A stretch of 64,000 bases of DNA from DASXYU01 sp036502295 (GTDB lineage Bacteria; Actinomycetota; Actinomycetes; Mycobacteriales; Jatrophihabitantaceae). Every line of letters begins with the position of its first letter. The stretch's first letter is position 1. The notes under the pieces were generated by a model that saw only the letters and a program-made list of their open reading frames with translations, searched no databases and was not told the DNA's origin. The position numbers were made by a program, and so were the translations under genes. Below, piece after piece: positions 35,153-43,902 of the stretch. The DNA is taken from contig DASXYU010000072.1 in assembly GCA_036502295.1 (NCBI GenBank), positions 1 to 64,000 of the forward strand, written 5' to 3'.

Positions 35153-35405
35153 CGAGGACGAGCGCGAAGCCGAAGAGCAGGTCCTCGACCGGGGCGTAGA
35201 CGATGCGCCAGCCGATGATCGCCCCGGGGTCGTAGCGGACGATCTTCAACCCGGTGAGCAGGCCGTTGACGATGAGTTGGAAGAACAGCACGATCGCGTA
35301 CGCCGTCCAGAACGCCTTGCGGCGGATCAGCACCGTGCGCAGGAGGACGCAGTCAAGAAGGACGGCGAGCGTCGCGCCGATGACCGCAGTGACCGTGTAG
35401 TTCAT
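35094..35405 (-). CDS. crtYd: Lycopene cyclase domain protein, second subunit (CrtYd type)
   Basis: 103 residues with three hydrophobic segments and the cyclase motif PVEDLLFGF. It is the C-terminal half of the heterodimeric lycopene cyclase known from Corynebacterium and Brevibacterium. The start overlaps crtYc by 4 nt (ATGA). The 3' end overlaps convergent crtB by 59 nt. Confidence 0.88.
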   Translation of the reverse strand: MNYTVTAVIGATLAVLLDCVLLRTVLIRRKAFWTAYAIVLFFQLIVNGLLTGLKIVRYDPGAIIGWRIVYAPVEDLLFGFALVLVTLSIWVRVDSWLSPRERR

Positions 35406-35740
35406 TCACTCACGATCCAGTGCGGCTTTCGTGCGCGTACCGCCTCCAGCGCGAGGATCGAACACGTCGGGATCACCAGGAAGAAGAGCAACTCCTCCAG
35501 CGGGAGTCGGCCCAGAATCCCGCTGGGCAGCGTGGCACCGAGGAGGTAGCGGCGGTCATACCACCACGCCCCGTCGTGGATGGCCCAAAGATCCCATGCG
35601 CCGAAGAGGACCACCACCGGCAGCAGCGTGATCAGCAGCTGCCGCCACCGCGCGTAGACGCGGGTACCGAGGGCGAACTCGAGCGGCAATGTGCCAACCA
35701 GGCACACCACGAGGATTGCGAGATAGACGATGTGCCGCAC
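35402..35740 (-). CDS. crtYc: Lycopene cyclase domain protein, first subunit (CrtYc type)
   Basis: 112 residues with three hydrophobic segments and the motif PLEELLFFLVIP. With CrtYd it would form a membrane lycopene cyclase, giving cyclic carotenoids; beta- versus epsilon-ring type cannot be read. GTG start 35740, 16 nt after the upstream Rv2175c-like gene. Confidence 0.88.
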   Translation of the reverse strand: MRHIVYLAILVVCLVGTLPLEFALGTRVYARWRQLLITLLPVVVLFGAWDLWAIHDGAWWYDRRYLLGATLPSGILGRLPLEELLFFLVIPTCSILALEAVRARKPHWIVSE

Positions 35741-35756
35741 GTCGTATTACGGCGTA

Positions 35757-36086
35757 CTACAGCGACGCCGCTTGAGCGCGGCGTTTCACTTCGGTGCCGT
35801 GGTTGGCGCGGAGCGCAGCCATCGCAGAGCCTTGCGCCAGCGAGTCGTCCTCGCCGAAGAGCCAGTCGACGATCTCCGCGTCGCTGAACCGCCCGTCGCG
35901 CAGCAGCGAGATCACCGAGGGCAACCCCTTCACGGCAGCGCCGTCCTGGATGAAGTCCGCCGGGACGCATCGCACGCCGTTGGCGTTGCGCGCTTCGACG
36001 AAGTCGCCTTCCTTCAGCATCCGGTGCACGGCAAGAACGTCGGTGCCGAGGGCCTCGGCGACATCGGGGATCGTCAGCAGTTCCAT
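35757..36086 (-). CDS. Rv2175c-like winged-helix DNA-binding protein
   Basis: 109 residues from ATG 36086. The N-terminal helix-turn-helix (LLTIPDVAEALGTDVLAVHRMLKEGD) is MerR/excisionase-like. The C-terminal segment ISLLRDGRFSDAEIVDWLF is typical of Rv2175c. In M. tuberculosis Rv2175c is phosphorylated by PknL, which abolishes DNA binding. Here the cognate kinase gene would be at 39.1 kb. Target genes unknown. Confidence 0.85.
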   Translation of the reverse strand: MELLTIPDVAEALGTDVLAVHRMLKEGDFVEARNANGVRCVPADFIQDGAAVKGLPSVISLLRDGRFSDAEIVDWLFGEDDSLAQGSAMAALRANHGTEVKRRAQAASL

Positions 36087-36105
36087 GCCTCTAGCTAACC
36101 AGTGC

Positions 36106-36876
36106 CTAGCTAGCCATTCGCGCGAAGACGGCGTACGTCGTGTAGTGCGCCGCCACGTCGCCACCGAGCTCATCGATCGCTGCGCCGACGGCGTGCACCA
36201 CCTCGGCGCGGTGCGCGGGTTCGAGCTGCAGATGGTCGCTGTGCGTCTGGATCAGCTCTAGCCATTCCGTGGTGTCGTAGCGTCGCTCCCAGGGGTAGGT
36301 GCGCAGCTCGACGGCGGCGAGTCTCGGATCGGTCGACCAGTCGGTGATGTCCAGGCGTCGCCCCTGCACTCCGGCGAAGGTCACCGACTGCAGCAGCGAC
36401 GGCTCGAGACGGGCGTACACCTCTCGCATCGCCTCCTGCACGTTCAGGTCAAGCTCCGCGTAGTTCCAGAACGGCACCAGCGTGCCTCTCTGCCGCAACA
36501 CCGAGACCGCTTTCGCAAGCCCGGCCTCGGGCTCGATCCAGTGCCATGCCTGGGCGCAGGTGATCAGGTCGAAGCGCCGCCCTGCGTCCTGCCATGCTTC
36601 GAAGCCGGAGACCTCGACAGTGATGCCATGCGCACGCGCCACCGCCGCCATCTCCGGGTCGATCTCCACGCCGAGGACGTTCAGTCCGCGCGCCGCCAGC
36701 AGGCGAGCAGCCTTTCCCGTGCCGCAGCCGACGTCGAGTACGTCCTCTCCGAGGGCGGCGAGATCGTCGATCAGCGCACTCGGATAGGACGGCCGGAGCC
36801 GGTCGTACTCGGCGGCCACCGAGCCGAACGATTCCGCACGCCCACGCTGCCGGTAGGTCGGTACCGCCTCGGTCAC
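36106..36876 (-). CDS. Class I SAM-dependent methyltransferase
   Basis: 256 residues. It opens with a variant of the methyltransferase-11 block (EYDRLRPSYP, DVLDVGCGTGKAARLLA, VLGVEIDPEM) and has ITCAQAWHWIEPE, a pattern of the bin3/ubiE-like small-molecule methyltransferases. GTG start 36876. Substrate unknown. It lies between the NlpC/P60 gene and the Rv2175c-like gene on the same strand. Confidence 0.88.
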   Translation of the reverse strand: MTEAVPTYRQRGRAESFGSVAAEYDRLRPSYPSALIDDLAALGEDVLDVGCGTGKAARLLAARGLNVLGVEIDPEMAAVARAHGITVEVSGFEAWQDAGRRFDLITCAQAWHWIEPEAGLAKAVSVLRQRGTLVPFWNYAELDLNVQEAMREVYARLEPSLLQSVTFAGVQGRRLDITDWSTDPRLAAVELRTYPWERRYDTTEWLELIQTHSDHLQLEPAHRAEVVHAVGAAIDELGGDVAAHYTTYAVFARMAS

Positions 36877-36888
36877 GACATCAGCCTG

Positions 36889-38136
36889 TCACGCAACAGG
36901 GGCCGGGGCGGTGGGTGTGGGCGTCGTCTGTGGCGACGCATAGGTGAAGGACGCCTCGCTCGCGGCCGAGATGCCCCAGGCGTTAACCACGCGCAGCGGC
37001 ACCTCGCCGGCCGCATGCTTCGGCACGCGCACGACGAGCGTGGTCGAGGAGTGCACGATCACCTCGGTCGCGTGCGTCGATCCGAAGAGTACGACCGATC
37101 CCGGGCTGAAGTTCCGTCCGGTGATCGTGATGCGTCCTGCCCCGTCGGGCGAACTCGTCGTCCCGCTCAGTCGGGAGACGATCGGCGACGGTGCCTGCTT
37201 GCCCGTGGAGAGTGGCCGCGTCGCTCCGTAGTACTGCGTGGGCAGGACATCGACCAGCTGTGCCGTCGAGACCTTGAAGCCGGACTGCGGCGCCTGGATC
37301 ACCTTGCCGTCACCGATATAGATCGCGACATGGTGGATCCCGGCGACGGTGTGGTCGTGGGAGAAGAAGACCAGGTCGCCTGGGCGCAGCTCGTCGAGGC
37401 TCGGGTGGAACGCGCCGGCCTGCGTGTACTGGGTCGCCGCGTAGTGCACGAGGCCCCGATACGGCGCGACGCTGTAGAGGACGAGTCCGGAGCAGTCGAA
37501 TCCCCACAGCCGGCAGTCGAACCATCCACCGCCGCCGTGGCCCCAGTCGCACTGCCCGAGGCTCGGGCCGCTCTGCGTGCCGCCGGCCCATGAGTACGGC
37601 AGGCCGAGCCACGACTTCGCCCGGGAGACGACCGCCGCACCCACTGCCGAGGTCCACTTCGTGACGCCGAGTGCACGCGCGCCCTCACTGCGCACGGCGG
37701 CCCGCGCCTGATACCGGGCCGAGAGCGCGATGGCCTGAGCGGCGGTCATACCGCCGTTGAGATGTGTAGCGGTGAGCGACAGCGGTTCGTAGCTGAACCG
37801 GCCCGTGGCCGTCCTTGCCGAACGGCCCGCGGTAGTCACGACCTGCAGGTACACCCGGCCGGCAGCGTGCGGCGGCGAGGAGACGAGGAGCACCGAGGAC
37901 GAGCGCACCTGCACCGAGCGTGCCTTCGTGCCACCGAAGTAGACCGCCTTCACGTGAGTGAAGTTCGCGCCGACGATGCTGATCAACGAGCCGCCCGCGG
38001 TGATGCCCGCGGTGACGTCCATGCTCGCCACGGACGGGGCCGGACGCGAGGACGTCGCGGCGGCGGCCAACGGCGTGACGGCTCCGATCGCCAGCGCCGC
38101 TGCCCCGACCACTGCCATCACGCGAATCACACTCAC
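36889..38136 (-). CDS. Secreted NlpC/P60 peptidase with IPT/TIG repeats
   Basis: 415 residues from GTG 38136. A signal peptide (VIRVMAVVGAAALAIGAVTPLAAAA) is followed by an IPT/TIG-like beta domain (SIVGANFTHVKAVYFGG). The NlpC/P60 domain has catalytic Cys in GFDCSGLVLY and His in GIHHVAIYIG. A second IPT/TIG domain (ITGRNFSPGSVVLFG) and a Thr/Pro tail follow. It probably cleaves peptidoglycan stem peptides. A long insert WGHGGGGWFDCRLW precedes the catalytic Cys. No riboswitch upstream. Confidence 0.87.
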   Translation of the reverse strand: MSVIRVMAVVGAAALAIGAVTPLAAAATSSRPAPSVASMDVTAGITAGGSLISIVGANFTHVKAVYFGGTKARSVQVRSSSVLLVSSPPHAAGRVYLQVVTTAGRSARTATGRFSYEPLSLTATHLNGGMTAAQAIALSARYQARAAVRSEGARALGVTKWTSAVGAAVVSRAKSWLGLPYSWAGGTQSGPSLGQCDWGHGGGGWFDCRLWGFDCSGLVLYSVAPYRGLVHYAATQYTQAGAFHPSLDELRPGDLVFFSHDHTVAGIHHVAIYIGDGKVIQAPQSGFKVSTAQLVDVLPTQYYGATRPLSTGKQAPSPIVSRLSGTTSSPDGAGRITITGRNFSPGSVVLFGSTHATEVIVHSSTTLVVRVPKHAAGEVPLRVVNAWGISAASEASFTYASPQTTPTPTAPAPVA

Positions 38137-38179
38137 GTGATACCCATCGACCGCTTGACACAACCGATGGCTCCCAGCG

Positions 38180-39004
38180 TTACGAAACCCGCCAGAGCTC
38201 ATCGGGCGGCTCGGGCGAGCGCAGGGGCGCCGCGTCGGTGAGCGGTTCGGCAGCGGCGACGAAGGAGTTGAGTTCGTCAGCGGCCAGTACCCGCTGCGGG
38301 AACATCGCGCTCGCAGCCGCCCGCTGGATCGCCGCAACCGGAAGGTCGGCCCGGGCTGCGGCGAGGACGACGTTGCCGAAGCGCCGAGCTTTCAGCACCG
38401 CGGGGTCGGTCCGCAGCGCCACCTCGGGCAACGCAGAACGAACCGCAGCAACGAGTCGCCGCGTGTAGCGCATCGTGTCCCCATCGGCTGCGTTCACCAG
38501 CAGGACGCCGCTCGGCTTGAGCACGCGCGCAACCTCGGCGAAGAACTCGGCGGTGGTGAGTTCGCCCGGTACCCGTCCTCCGGCGAAGGCGTCGAGGACG
38601 AGCATGTCGGCCGAGGCGTCCTTGAGGTCCGCGATGCCGCGACGGCCGTCCACCGGACGAATCCGGATACGCACCCGCCGCCCGAACGGCAGCCGCGTTC
38701 TCACGAGGTCAGTCACCCGCTCGTCGGGCTCCAGCACGATCTGCGCGGAGTTCGGACGGGTGTGGGCGATGTAGCGCGCGAGTGTGCAGGCGCCGCCGCC
38801 CACATGGGTGACGGCCAGCGGCCCCTCGGGCAGGGCGTCCACGACCTCGGCGAAGGCCTGGACGTACTCGAAATCGAGATAGGTCGGGTCGTCGAGATCC
38901 ACGTAGGACTGCCGGATCCGGTCGATCAGCAGCAGCCAGCCACCGGGACGATCGTCATCGGCGAGGAGCTCGACCGGCTCGCTTTCGTCGTCGTCCTCGC
39001 TCAC
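38180..39004 (-). CDS. Spermidine synthase-like (fused MnmC/SpeE fold) methyltransferase-type protein
   Basis: 274 residues with a Rossmann SAM-fold: VTHVGGGACTLARYIA, IVLEPDERV, ADMLVLDAFAGGRVPGEL, VLLVNAADG. The layout is SpeE-like, but the polyamine-site residues are not clear, so it is a spermidine-synthase-like protein of unknown activity. GTG start with TAAGGT 6 nt upstream. Divergent from the kinase gene across 97 nt. Confidence 0.8.
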   Translation of the reverse strand: MSEDDDESEPVELLADDDRPGGWLLLIDRIRQSYVDLDDPTYLDFEYVQAFAEVVDALPEGPLAVTHVGGGACTLARYIAHTRPNSAQIVLEPDERVTDLVRTRLPFGRRVRIRIRPVDGRRGIADLKDASADMLVLDAFAGGRVPGELTTAEFFAEVARVLKPSGVLLVNAADGDTMRYTRRLVAAVRSALPEVALRTDPAVLKARRFGNVVLAAARADLPVAAIQRAAASAMFPQRVLAADELNSFVAAAEPLTDAAPLRSPEPPDELWRVS

Positions 39005-39010
39005 ATCTCG

Positions 39011-39016
39011 ACCTTA
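39011..39016 (-). promoter_or_regulatory. -10 box TAAGGT (leaderless)
   Basis: TAAGGT, 6 nt before GTG 39004. Confidence 0.45.
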
Positions 39017-39089
39017 CCGAGGCCATTTTGTGGCCATTTTGGCCCTGCGGCACACGCCAACTTAACGGCCTTTGGGATGGGCGCAACCG

Positions 39090-39095
39090 TAGACT
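39090..39095 (+). promoter_or_regulatory. -10 box TAGACT for the PASTA kinase gene (leaderless)
   Basis: TAGACT, 6 nt before GTG 39102. Confidence 0.5.
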
Positions 39096-39101
39096 CACCC
39101 C

Positions 39102-41216
39102 GTGACAACCACGACCACCGGGGGCGCGGGGTCGACCACCGACCCCTTGATCGGCCGCACCCTCGAAGGTCGTTACCGCGTCCTCGGTCGGCTGGCCCGC
39201 GGTGGGATGTCCATCGTCTACGAGGCAGTCGACGAACGACTCGACCGCCTCGTCGCGGTGAAAGTCATGTCGGCAGCCCTCTCCTCCGACCCGCGCTTCA
39301 GTGACCGCTTCAGTCGCGAGGCACGTGCCGCGGCGCGACTGAGCCACCTCAACCTCGTCGCCGTCTACGACCAGGGCGTCGATGCCGGCACCGGCCTCGT
39401 CTTCCTCGTGATGGAACTCGTCGAGGGACGCACGCTGCGCGATCTGCTGCGCGAGCACAGACGGTTCTCCCCGGCCGAGGCCATCTCGATCATGGAGCCC
39501 GTGCTCTACGCCCTCGCTGCCGCACACCGTGCCGGCCTGGTGCACCACGACGTCAAGCCCGAGAACATCCTCGTCGGTGACGACGGCATCGTGAAGGTCG
39601 CCGACTTCGGCCTGGCCCGTGCGATCGAGTCGGATGCGCAGTCGACGAGGACGGGCCTGATGATGGGCACCGTCGCGTACTGCTCCCCTGAGCAGATCAG
39701 CAAGGGGCAGGGCACGCAGCGTTCCGATGTCTACTCCGCGGGCATCGTCCTCTTCGAACTGCTCACGGGCGCGCCGCCGTACTCCGGCGAGACCGCGATG
39801 AACATCGCCTACCAGCACGTGCACAGCAGGGTGCCCGCACCGTCCTCCGTGGTGCCCGGTCTTCCTTCCGAACTCGACGAACTCGTCATCGCCGCCACCG
39901 ACAGCGATCCGTCGGGGCGTCCGGAGGACGCTTCGGAGTTCCTCGCCGAACTCGCCGATGTGCGGACGCGGCTGCGACTGCCGGTCGTCCCGATCGCGCC
40001 GCGTGAGCGAATTCCGTACGAGCGCTCGATGGTTGAGCAGCGGTCACAGACTGCGCCGGCACCAATACCGGTCGAGCAACGCTCCACGCAGGCAATCCGT
40101 CGTCCTTCCGGACCCATGCCACCGGTGCGGGGACGCGGAGTGAACCCCACCGCTGACATGCGCGGCGCGGTACCCGTGTCGGGACCGACGTCGGTGCCGG
40201 TGTCAGGGCAGCGCAGCTACCCGATCCAGCAGCCGCCCCCGCCGGTCGTGATCTCGCCGAAGGGCAAGGGCCACAAGGCGGGCAAGCCTGCGCGGACGAC
40301 GCGTCAACGGGCGCGGCGCCGTGGACTCATCGTCCTCGTCGTGATCCTGCTGCTCGGTCTTGTCGCCGGTGGCGCGGGGTGGTGGTTCTCCGCCGGCCGG
40401 TACTCGAAGGTGCCCTCGGTCGCGGGCGTTGCGAAGGCGACCGCCGAGCAGTCATTGAAGGACGCCGGCTACAAGGTCGGCACGGTCACCACCGCGCACG
40501 ACCACGTCGTCCCCAACGGCGCAGTCATCTCGTCCAAGCCGGGCAGCGGTTCACGCCTACAGCGCGGCAAGGCGATCAATCTTGTCGTGTCCTCCGGCAG
40601 GGACATGGTTGCGATCCCGAGCCTCGCCAAGGGCAGCGCCACGAAGCAGCAGATCGATGCGGCAATGGCCAGGGCTGGCCTCGACGTGAAGTACGCCGAC
40701 CCGAAGTTCAACGACACCATCCCGGAGAACACGCTGATCAGCCTGTCGCCGGCAGTCGGCAAGCCCGTCGAGCGTGGCTACACCACCGTGACGGTCGTCC
40801 TCTCCAAGGGACCGGACTGGGTGAGCGTGCCGGTGATCGGTGATGGCGCGAAGTATGACGACGTCGCGACTGTGATCACTCAAGCTGGACTCAACCCGGT
40901 GGAGCAGGAGCAGTACAGCGACACCGTCCCCCCGGGAAAGATCATCCTGCCCTTGAACCCGTCGGATCGGCAGGTCCGTGGCAAGGACGTCACCGTCACG
41001 GTCTCGAAGGGTCCCGAGATGGTGACCATTCCGGATGACATCAAGGCGTACTCGAATGCTGATGACGCGCAGGCGGAGCTTGAGGCCCTCGGCTTGCATG
41101 TGGAGCGCACCACCCCGTTCGGCGGTGAGAGCTCACTGGGCTACGTCCTCTCGGTGAAGCCCGACCCGGGCACGCAGGTGAAGCGCGGCAGCACTGTCAC
41201 GCTCTCCGTCTTCTAG
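39102..41216 (+). CDS. Ser/Thr protein kinase with four PASTA domains (PknL position)
   Basis: 704 residues. The kinase domain covers about 24-290, with ATP lysine K54 (VAVKVM), catalytic D150 (HHDVKPEN) and DFG 168-170. A Pro-rich linker is followed by a TM segment near 407-428, then four PASTA repeats to the end. PASTA domains sense cell-wall fragments, so this is a PknB/StkP-like architecture. The neighbourhood (Rv2175c-like, aroG) is that of PknL, which in M. tuberculosis lacks PASTA. The mRNA is probably leaderless. Three 17-bp repeats begin at the stop codon. Confidence 0.93.
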   Translation: MTTTTTGGAGSTTDPLIGRTLEGRYRVLGRLARGGMSIVYEAVDERLDRLVAVKVMSAALSSDPRFSDRFSREARAAARLSHLNLVAVYDQGVDAGTGLVFLVMELVEGRTLRDLLREHRRFSPAEAISIMEPVLYALAAAHRAGLVHHDVKPENILVGDDGIVKVADFGLARAIESDAQSTRTGLMMGTVAYCSPEQISKGQGTQRSDVYSAGIVLFELLTGAPPYSGETAMNIAYQHVHSRVPAPSSVVPGLPSELDELVIAATDSDPSGRPEDASEFLAELADVRTRLRLPVVPIAPRERIPYERSMVEQRSQTAPAPIPVEQRSTQAIRRPSGPMPPVRGRGVNPTADMRGAVPVSGPTSVPVSGQRSYPIQQPPPPVVISPKGKGHKAGKPARTTRQRARRRGLIVLVVILLLGLVAGGAGWWFSAGRYSKVPSVAGVAKATAEQSLKDAGYKVGTVTTAHDHVVPNGAVISSKPGSGSRLQRGKAINLVVSSGRDMVAIPSLAKGSATKQQIDAAMARAGLDVKYADPKFNDTIPENTLISLSPAVGKPVERGYTTVTVVLSKGPDWVSVPVIGDGAKYDDVATVITQAGLNPVEQEQYSDTVPPGKIILPLNPSDRQVRGKDVTVTVSKGPEMVTIPDDIKAYSNADDAQAELEALGLHVERTTPFGGESSLGYVLSVKPDPGTQVKRGSTVTLSVF

Positions 41217-41258
41217 TGGCGACTGTCTTCTAGTGTCGTGTGTCTTCTAGTGGCGGCG
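41208..41258 (+). repeat. Three 17-bp tandem repeats at the kinase stop codon
   Basis: Units 41208-41224, 41225-41241 and 41242-41258, each beginning GTCTTCTAGTG. The first copy contains the TAG stop; the other two lie downstream, before nfo. Confidence 0.9.
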
Positions 41259-41293
41259 AAGGTCGCGCCGCTGCGCTCGATTGACGCGGCCGC

Positions 41294-42133
41294 ATGACGG
41301 CCGCGATCGGCGCGCACGTCAGTGTCGCGGGCGGCTTGCTCAAAGCCCTGCCTCGCGCCGAGGCGATCGGCGCCGAGATGCTGCAGATCTTCGTTGCGAA
41401 CCCGCGGGGCTGGGCGCTACCGCCGGCGGACCCGGCGGGTGACGAGGAGTTCCGCGCCATTACCGCCGAGCGCGGCATCCCGGTCTTCATCCACGCTCCC
41501 TACCTCATCAACTTCGGCTCGCCGTCCGCTGCGACGCTGGAGAAGTCGGCTGAGGCGCTCGCCTTCTCGCTGCGACGTGGCGCGGCGATCGGCGCCAAGG
41601 GCGTGATCATGCACGCCGGCTCCTCCGTCCTGAACCTCACCTGGGACGAGGCGACGCTGCAGGTGCGCGAGCGCGTCCTGCCGTTGCTCGACGCGGTCGG
41701 TGCTGCCCCTGAGCTGCTCGTCGAACCGACGGCGGGCGGCGGCGGCGCGCTGGCGAGCACCGCAGAGTCGCTGCACGACTTCCTCGATGTCCTGGATCGG
41801 GACGAACGGATCGGGGTCTGCATCGACACCTGTCATATGCACGCCGCAGGGACTGACATGTCCACACCCGCGAGCTTCGCCGCAGCACTGCGCAGCTATG
41901 CGAAGGCCGCCGGCAAGCCCGGCATCCGAGCCGTGCACGTCAACGACAGCCGTGACCCCGTCGCCTCCAAACGGGACCGCCACGAAGCCCTCGGCAAAGG
42001 CACCATCGGCCCCACCCCCTTCGCCGAGCTCTTCAAGTCCCCCGCAACTCGGCGATTGCCGTTGATCGTCGAGACAGCGGAAGCCGACATCCCAACAGAT
42101 ATCGCAACCCTCAAAGCGCTGCGCAACCGCTGA
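41294..42133 (+). CDS. nfo: Endonuclease IV (AP endonuclease)
   Basis: 279 residues, TIM-barrel Nfo. Zinc-ligand motifs include VFIHAPYLINFGSP, ELLVEPTAGG, CIDTCHMHAAG and HVNDSRD..SKRDRHEALGKG. It cleaves abasic sites in base-excision repair. ATG 41294 has no clear ribosome site. It lies 77 nt after the kinase gene, with the 17-bp repeats between them. Confidence 0.95.
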   Translation: MTAAIGAHVSVAGGLLKALPRAEAIGAEMLQIFVANPRGWALPPADPAGDEEFRAITAERGIPVFIHAPYLINFGSPSAATLEKSAEALAFSLRRGAAIGAKGVIMHAGSSVLNLTWDEATLQVRERVLPLLDAVGAAPELLVEPTAGGGGALASTAESLHDFLDVLDRDERIGVCIDTCHMHAAGTDMSTPASFAAALRSYAKAAGKPGIRAVHVNDSRDPVASKRDRHEALGKGTIGPTPFAELFKSPATRRLPLIVETAEADIPTDIATLKALRNR

Positions 42134-42141
42134 GGTCGGAG

Positions 42142-42198
42142 GGCCGGACGTCACCGCGCAGGGGCAAGCCTGACCGCCCGAAGCGGGGATGTCCGGCC
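42142..42198 (+). terminator. Stem-loop between nfo and aroF
   Basis: 8-bp arms GGCCGGAC (42142-42149) and GTCCGGCC (42191-42198), shortly after the nfo stop and before the aroF -10 box. The loop is long (41 nt), so only moderately convincing as a terminator. Confidence 0.35.
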
Positions 42199-42212
42199 TT
42201 CCGCCGCCTCAG

Positions 42213-42218
42213 TACGCT
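42213..42218 (+). promoter_or_regulatory. -10 box TACGCT for aroF (leaderless)
   Basis: TACGCT, 7 nt before GTG 42226. Confidence 0.5.
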
Positions 42219-42225
42219 GCACCAC

Positions 42226-43257
42226 GTGGTTATCGTCATGGCTCCGGAGGCCACGGACTCCGACATCAGCACCGTCGTCGCGCACATCGAGACCCACGGC
42301 GGCCAGGCCTTCGTCAGCCGCGGCGTCACCCGCACCATCGTCGGTGTTGTCGGCAGTGAGGACGTCCTCGAGACGATCGACGCCGCCGCGCTTTCCGGCG
42401 TCGCGGAGACGATGCGCATCACGGCCCCCTACAAGCTGGTCTCGGCGCAGAACCACACCAAGCGCACGACGATCCGGGTCGGCGGGGTGCCGATCGGTCC
42501 CGACACCTTCACCTTCATCGCCGGTCCCTGCGCGGTGGAGACGCCGGAGCAGACGTTCGAGGCGGCGTGGATGGCGAAACGCGCCGGCGCGACCCTGCTC
42601 CGCGGCGGCGCCTACAAACCCCGCACCTCCCCTTACGCCTTCCAGGGACTCGGCGTCGCTGGCCTGCGCATTCTTGCCGAGGCCCGCGAACTCACCGGGC
42701 TGCCGTTCGTCACAGAGGTGGTCGATGCGGCTGATGTCGATGCCGTCGCCGAGCATGCGGACATGCTGCAGATCGGCACGCGCAACATGCAGAACTTCGG
42801 CCTGTTGCAGGCGGCCGGTTCCTGCGGGCGCCCGGTGATGTTGAAGCGCGGCCTCACCGCTACTTACGAGGAGTGGCTGATGGCTGCGGAGTACATCGCG
42901 CAGCGCGGCAACCTCGACATCGTCCTCTGCGAGCGGGGTGTGCGGTCCTTCGAGCCGGCGATCCGCAACATGCTCGACGTCTCGGCTGTCGCGATGATGC
43001 AGCGCCTCTCGCACCTGCCGGTGATCATCGATCCCTCGCACGCAGCAGGGCGCCGCGACCTCGTCGTGCCGCTCGCCCGTGCCGGCATCGCCGCGGGTGC
43101 CGACGGCGTGATGGTCGACGTGCACGCGCACCCGGAGAAGGCGCTGGTCGACGGCCCTCAGGCACTCACGGGCGAGCTGCTCGCAGAGCTCGCCGACGTG
43201 GTCACATCGTTGCCGCCACTGCTCGGACGTACCTCAGCCGCCCACCTCTCGACCTGA
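42226..43257 (+). CDS. aroF: 3-deoxy-7-phosphoheptulonate synthase, type I-beta with N-terminal ferredoxin-like regulatory domain
   Basis: 343 residues. Residues 1-70 are the ferredoxin-like regulatory domain of Thermotoga/Bacillus-type enzymes. The barrel has FIAGPCAVET, LLRGGAYKPRTSPYAFQGLG, MLQIGTRNMQNF, LKRGL and IIDPSHAAGRRD. It makes DAHP from PEP and erythrose 4-phosphate, the first shikimate step. An unrelated type II DAHP synthase (aroG) lies 1.7 kb away. The mRNA appears leaderless. Confidence 0.94.
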   Translation: MVIVMAPEATDSDISTVVAHIETHGGQAFVSRGVTRTIVGVVGSEDVLETIDAAALSGVAETMRITAPYKLVSAQNHTKRTTIRVGGVPIGPDTFTFIAGPCAVETPEQTFEAAWMAKRAGATLLRGGAYKPRTSPYAFQGLGVAGLRILAEARELTGLPFVTEVVDAADVDAVAEHADMLQIGTRNMQNFGLLQAAGSCGRPVMLKRGLTATYEEWLMAAEYIAQRGNLDIVLCERGVRSFEPAIRNMLDVSAVAMMQRLSHLPVIIDPSHAAGRRDLVVPLARAGIAAGADGVMVDVHAHPEKALVDGPQALTGELLAELADVVTSLPPLLGRTSAAHLST

Positions 43258-43895
43258 AGTCGCTCGCTGATCAGAACGGTGGCCATCCGCTGCTGCTTCG
43301 TCCTCCCGTCGTCTGCCTTGTTCAGCTCTGCCCTGAACGCCAGCGCGCGCATCAACTCAGCGGCGCCCTGCGCAGGCAGCAGCGCACCGAAACGGGTGAT
43401 GCCCGGTTCCTCTGCCATCGTCCACACTGCCCGGCACGCCAATCACTGCTCCAGACGTTGCTCGGCGGACAGCGGATCGATCTTGCGCGGGTCCCGCCCC
43501 GCCTTGCGCCGGGTGTCATACACGTCATGCGTGCACGCATAGGGCAGCACGGCGGCCTCCAACAGCGCCGCCGTCTCATCGTCCAACCCAACCAGCGACT
43601 CCGTCAGCACCCGCGCATGCTCCACGCTGATCTCGCCGTCCTCCAGCGCCGCCATCGTCTCCGGCAGGCGAGCCAGTCCTTCGGCCAGCTCGAAACGACC
43701 ATGCACCGACGGCGACAGGCGCAGCACGCTCGCGACCTCGTCGCGGACGTGCTGCTTCTCATGCGCCGCAACACGCTCCGCACTCAGGGCCGCGATGATG
43801 CGTGTCTGCCGCGCATCCAACGCAGCCCGATGTCGCTCACACGCGACCAACGCCAACATCAACTGCCCGTGCGAAAACCCACCGACGTCATCCAT
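43244..43895 (-). pseudogene. DUF222 remnant, in-frame stop and truncated, no HNH
   Basis: From ATG 43895 the frame gives a DUF222 N-terminus (SHGQLMLALVACERHRAALDARQ, GRFELAEGLARLPETMAALEDGEISVEHARVL). TGA at 43443-43445 interrupts it after QRLEQ. The same frame then continues with family sequence (GITRFGALLPAQGAAELMRAL, KQQRMATVLISERL) and loses it near 43244, at the convergent aroF stop. The HNH domain is missing. A TAGCGT box (43903-43908) lies 7 nt upstream of the ATG. This is a degraded copy of the 3.2-kb gene type. Confidence 0.8.
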
Positions 43896-43902
43896 GCCTC
43901 GC

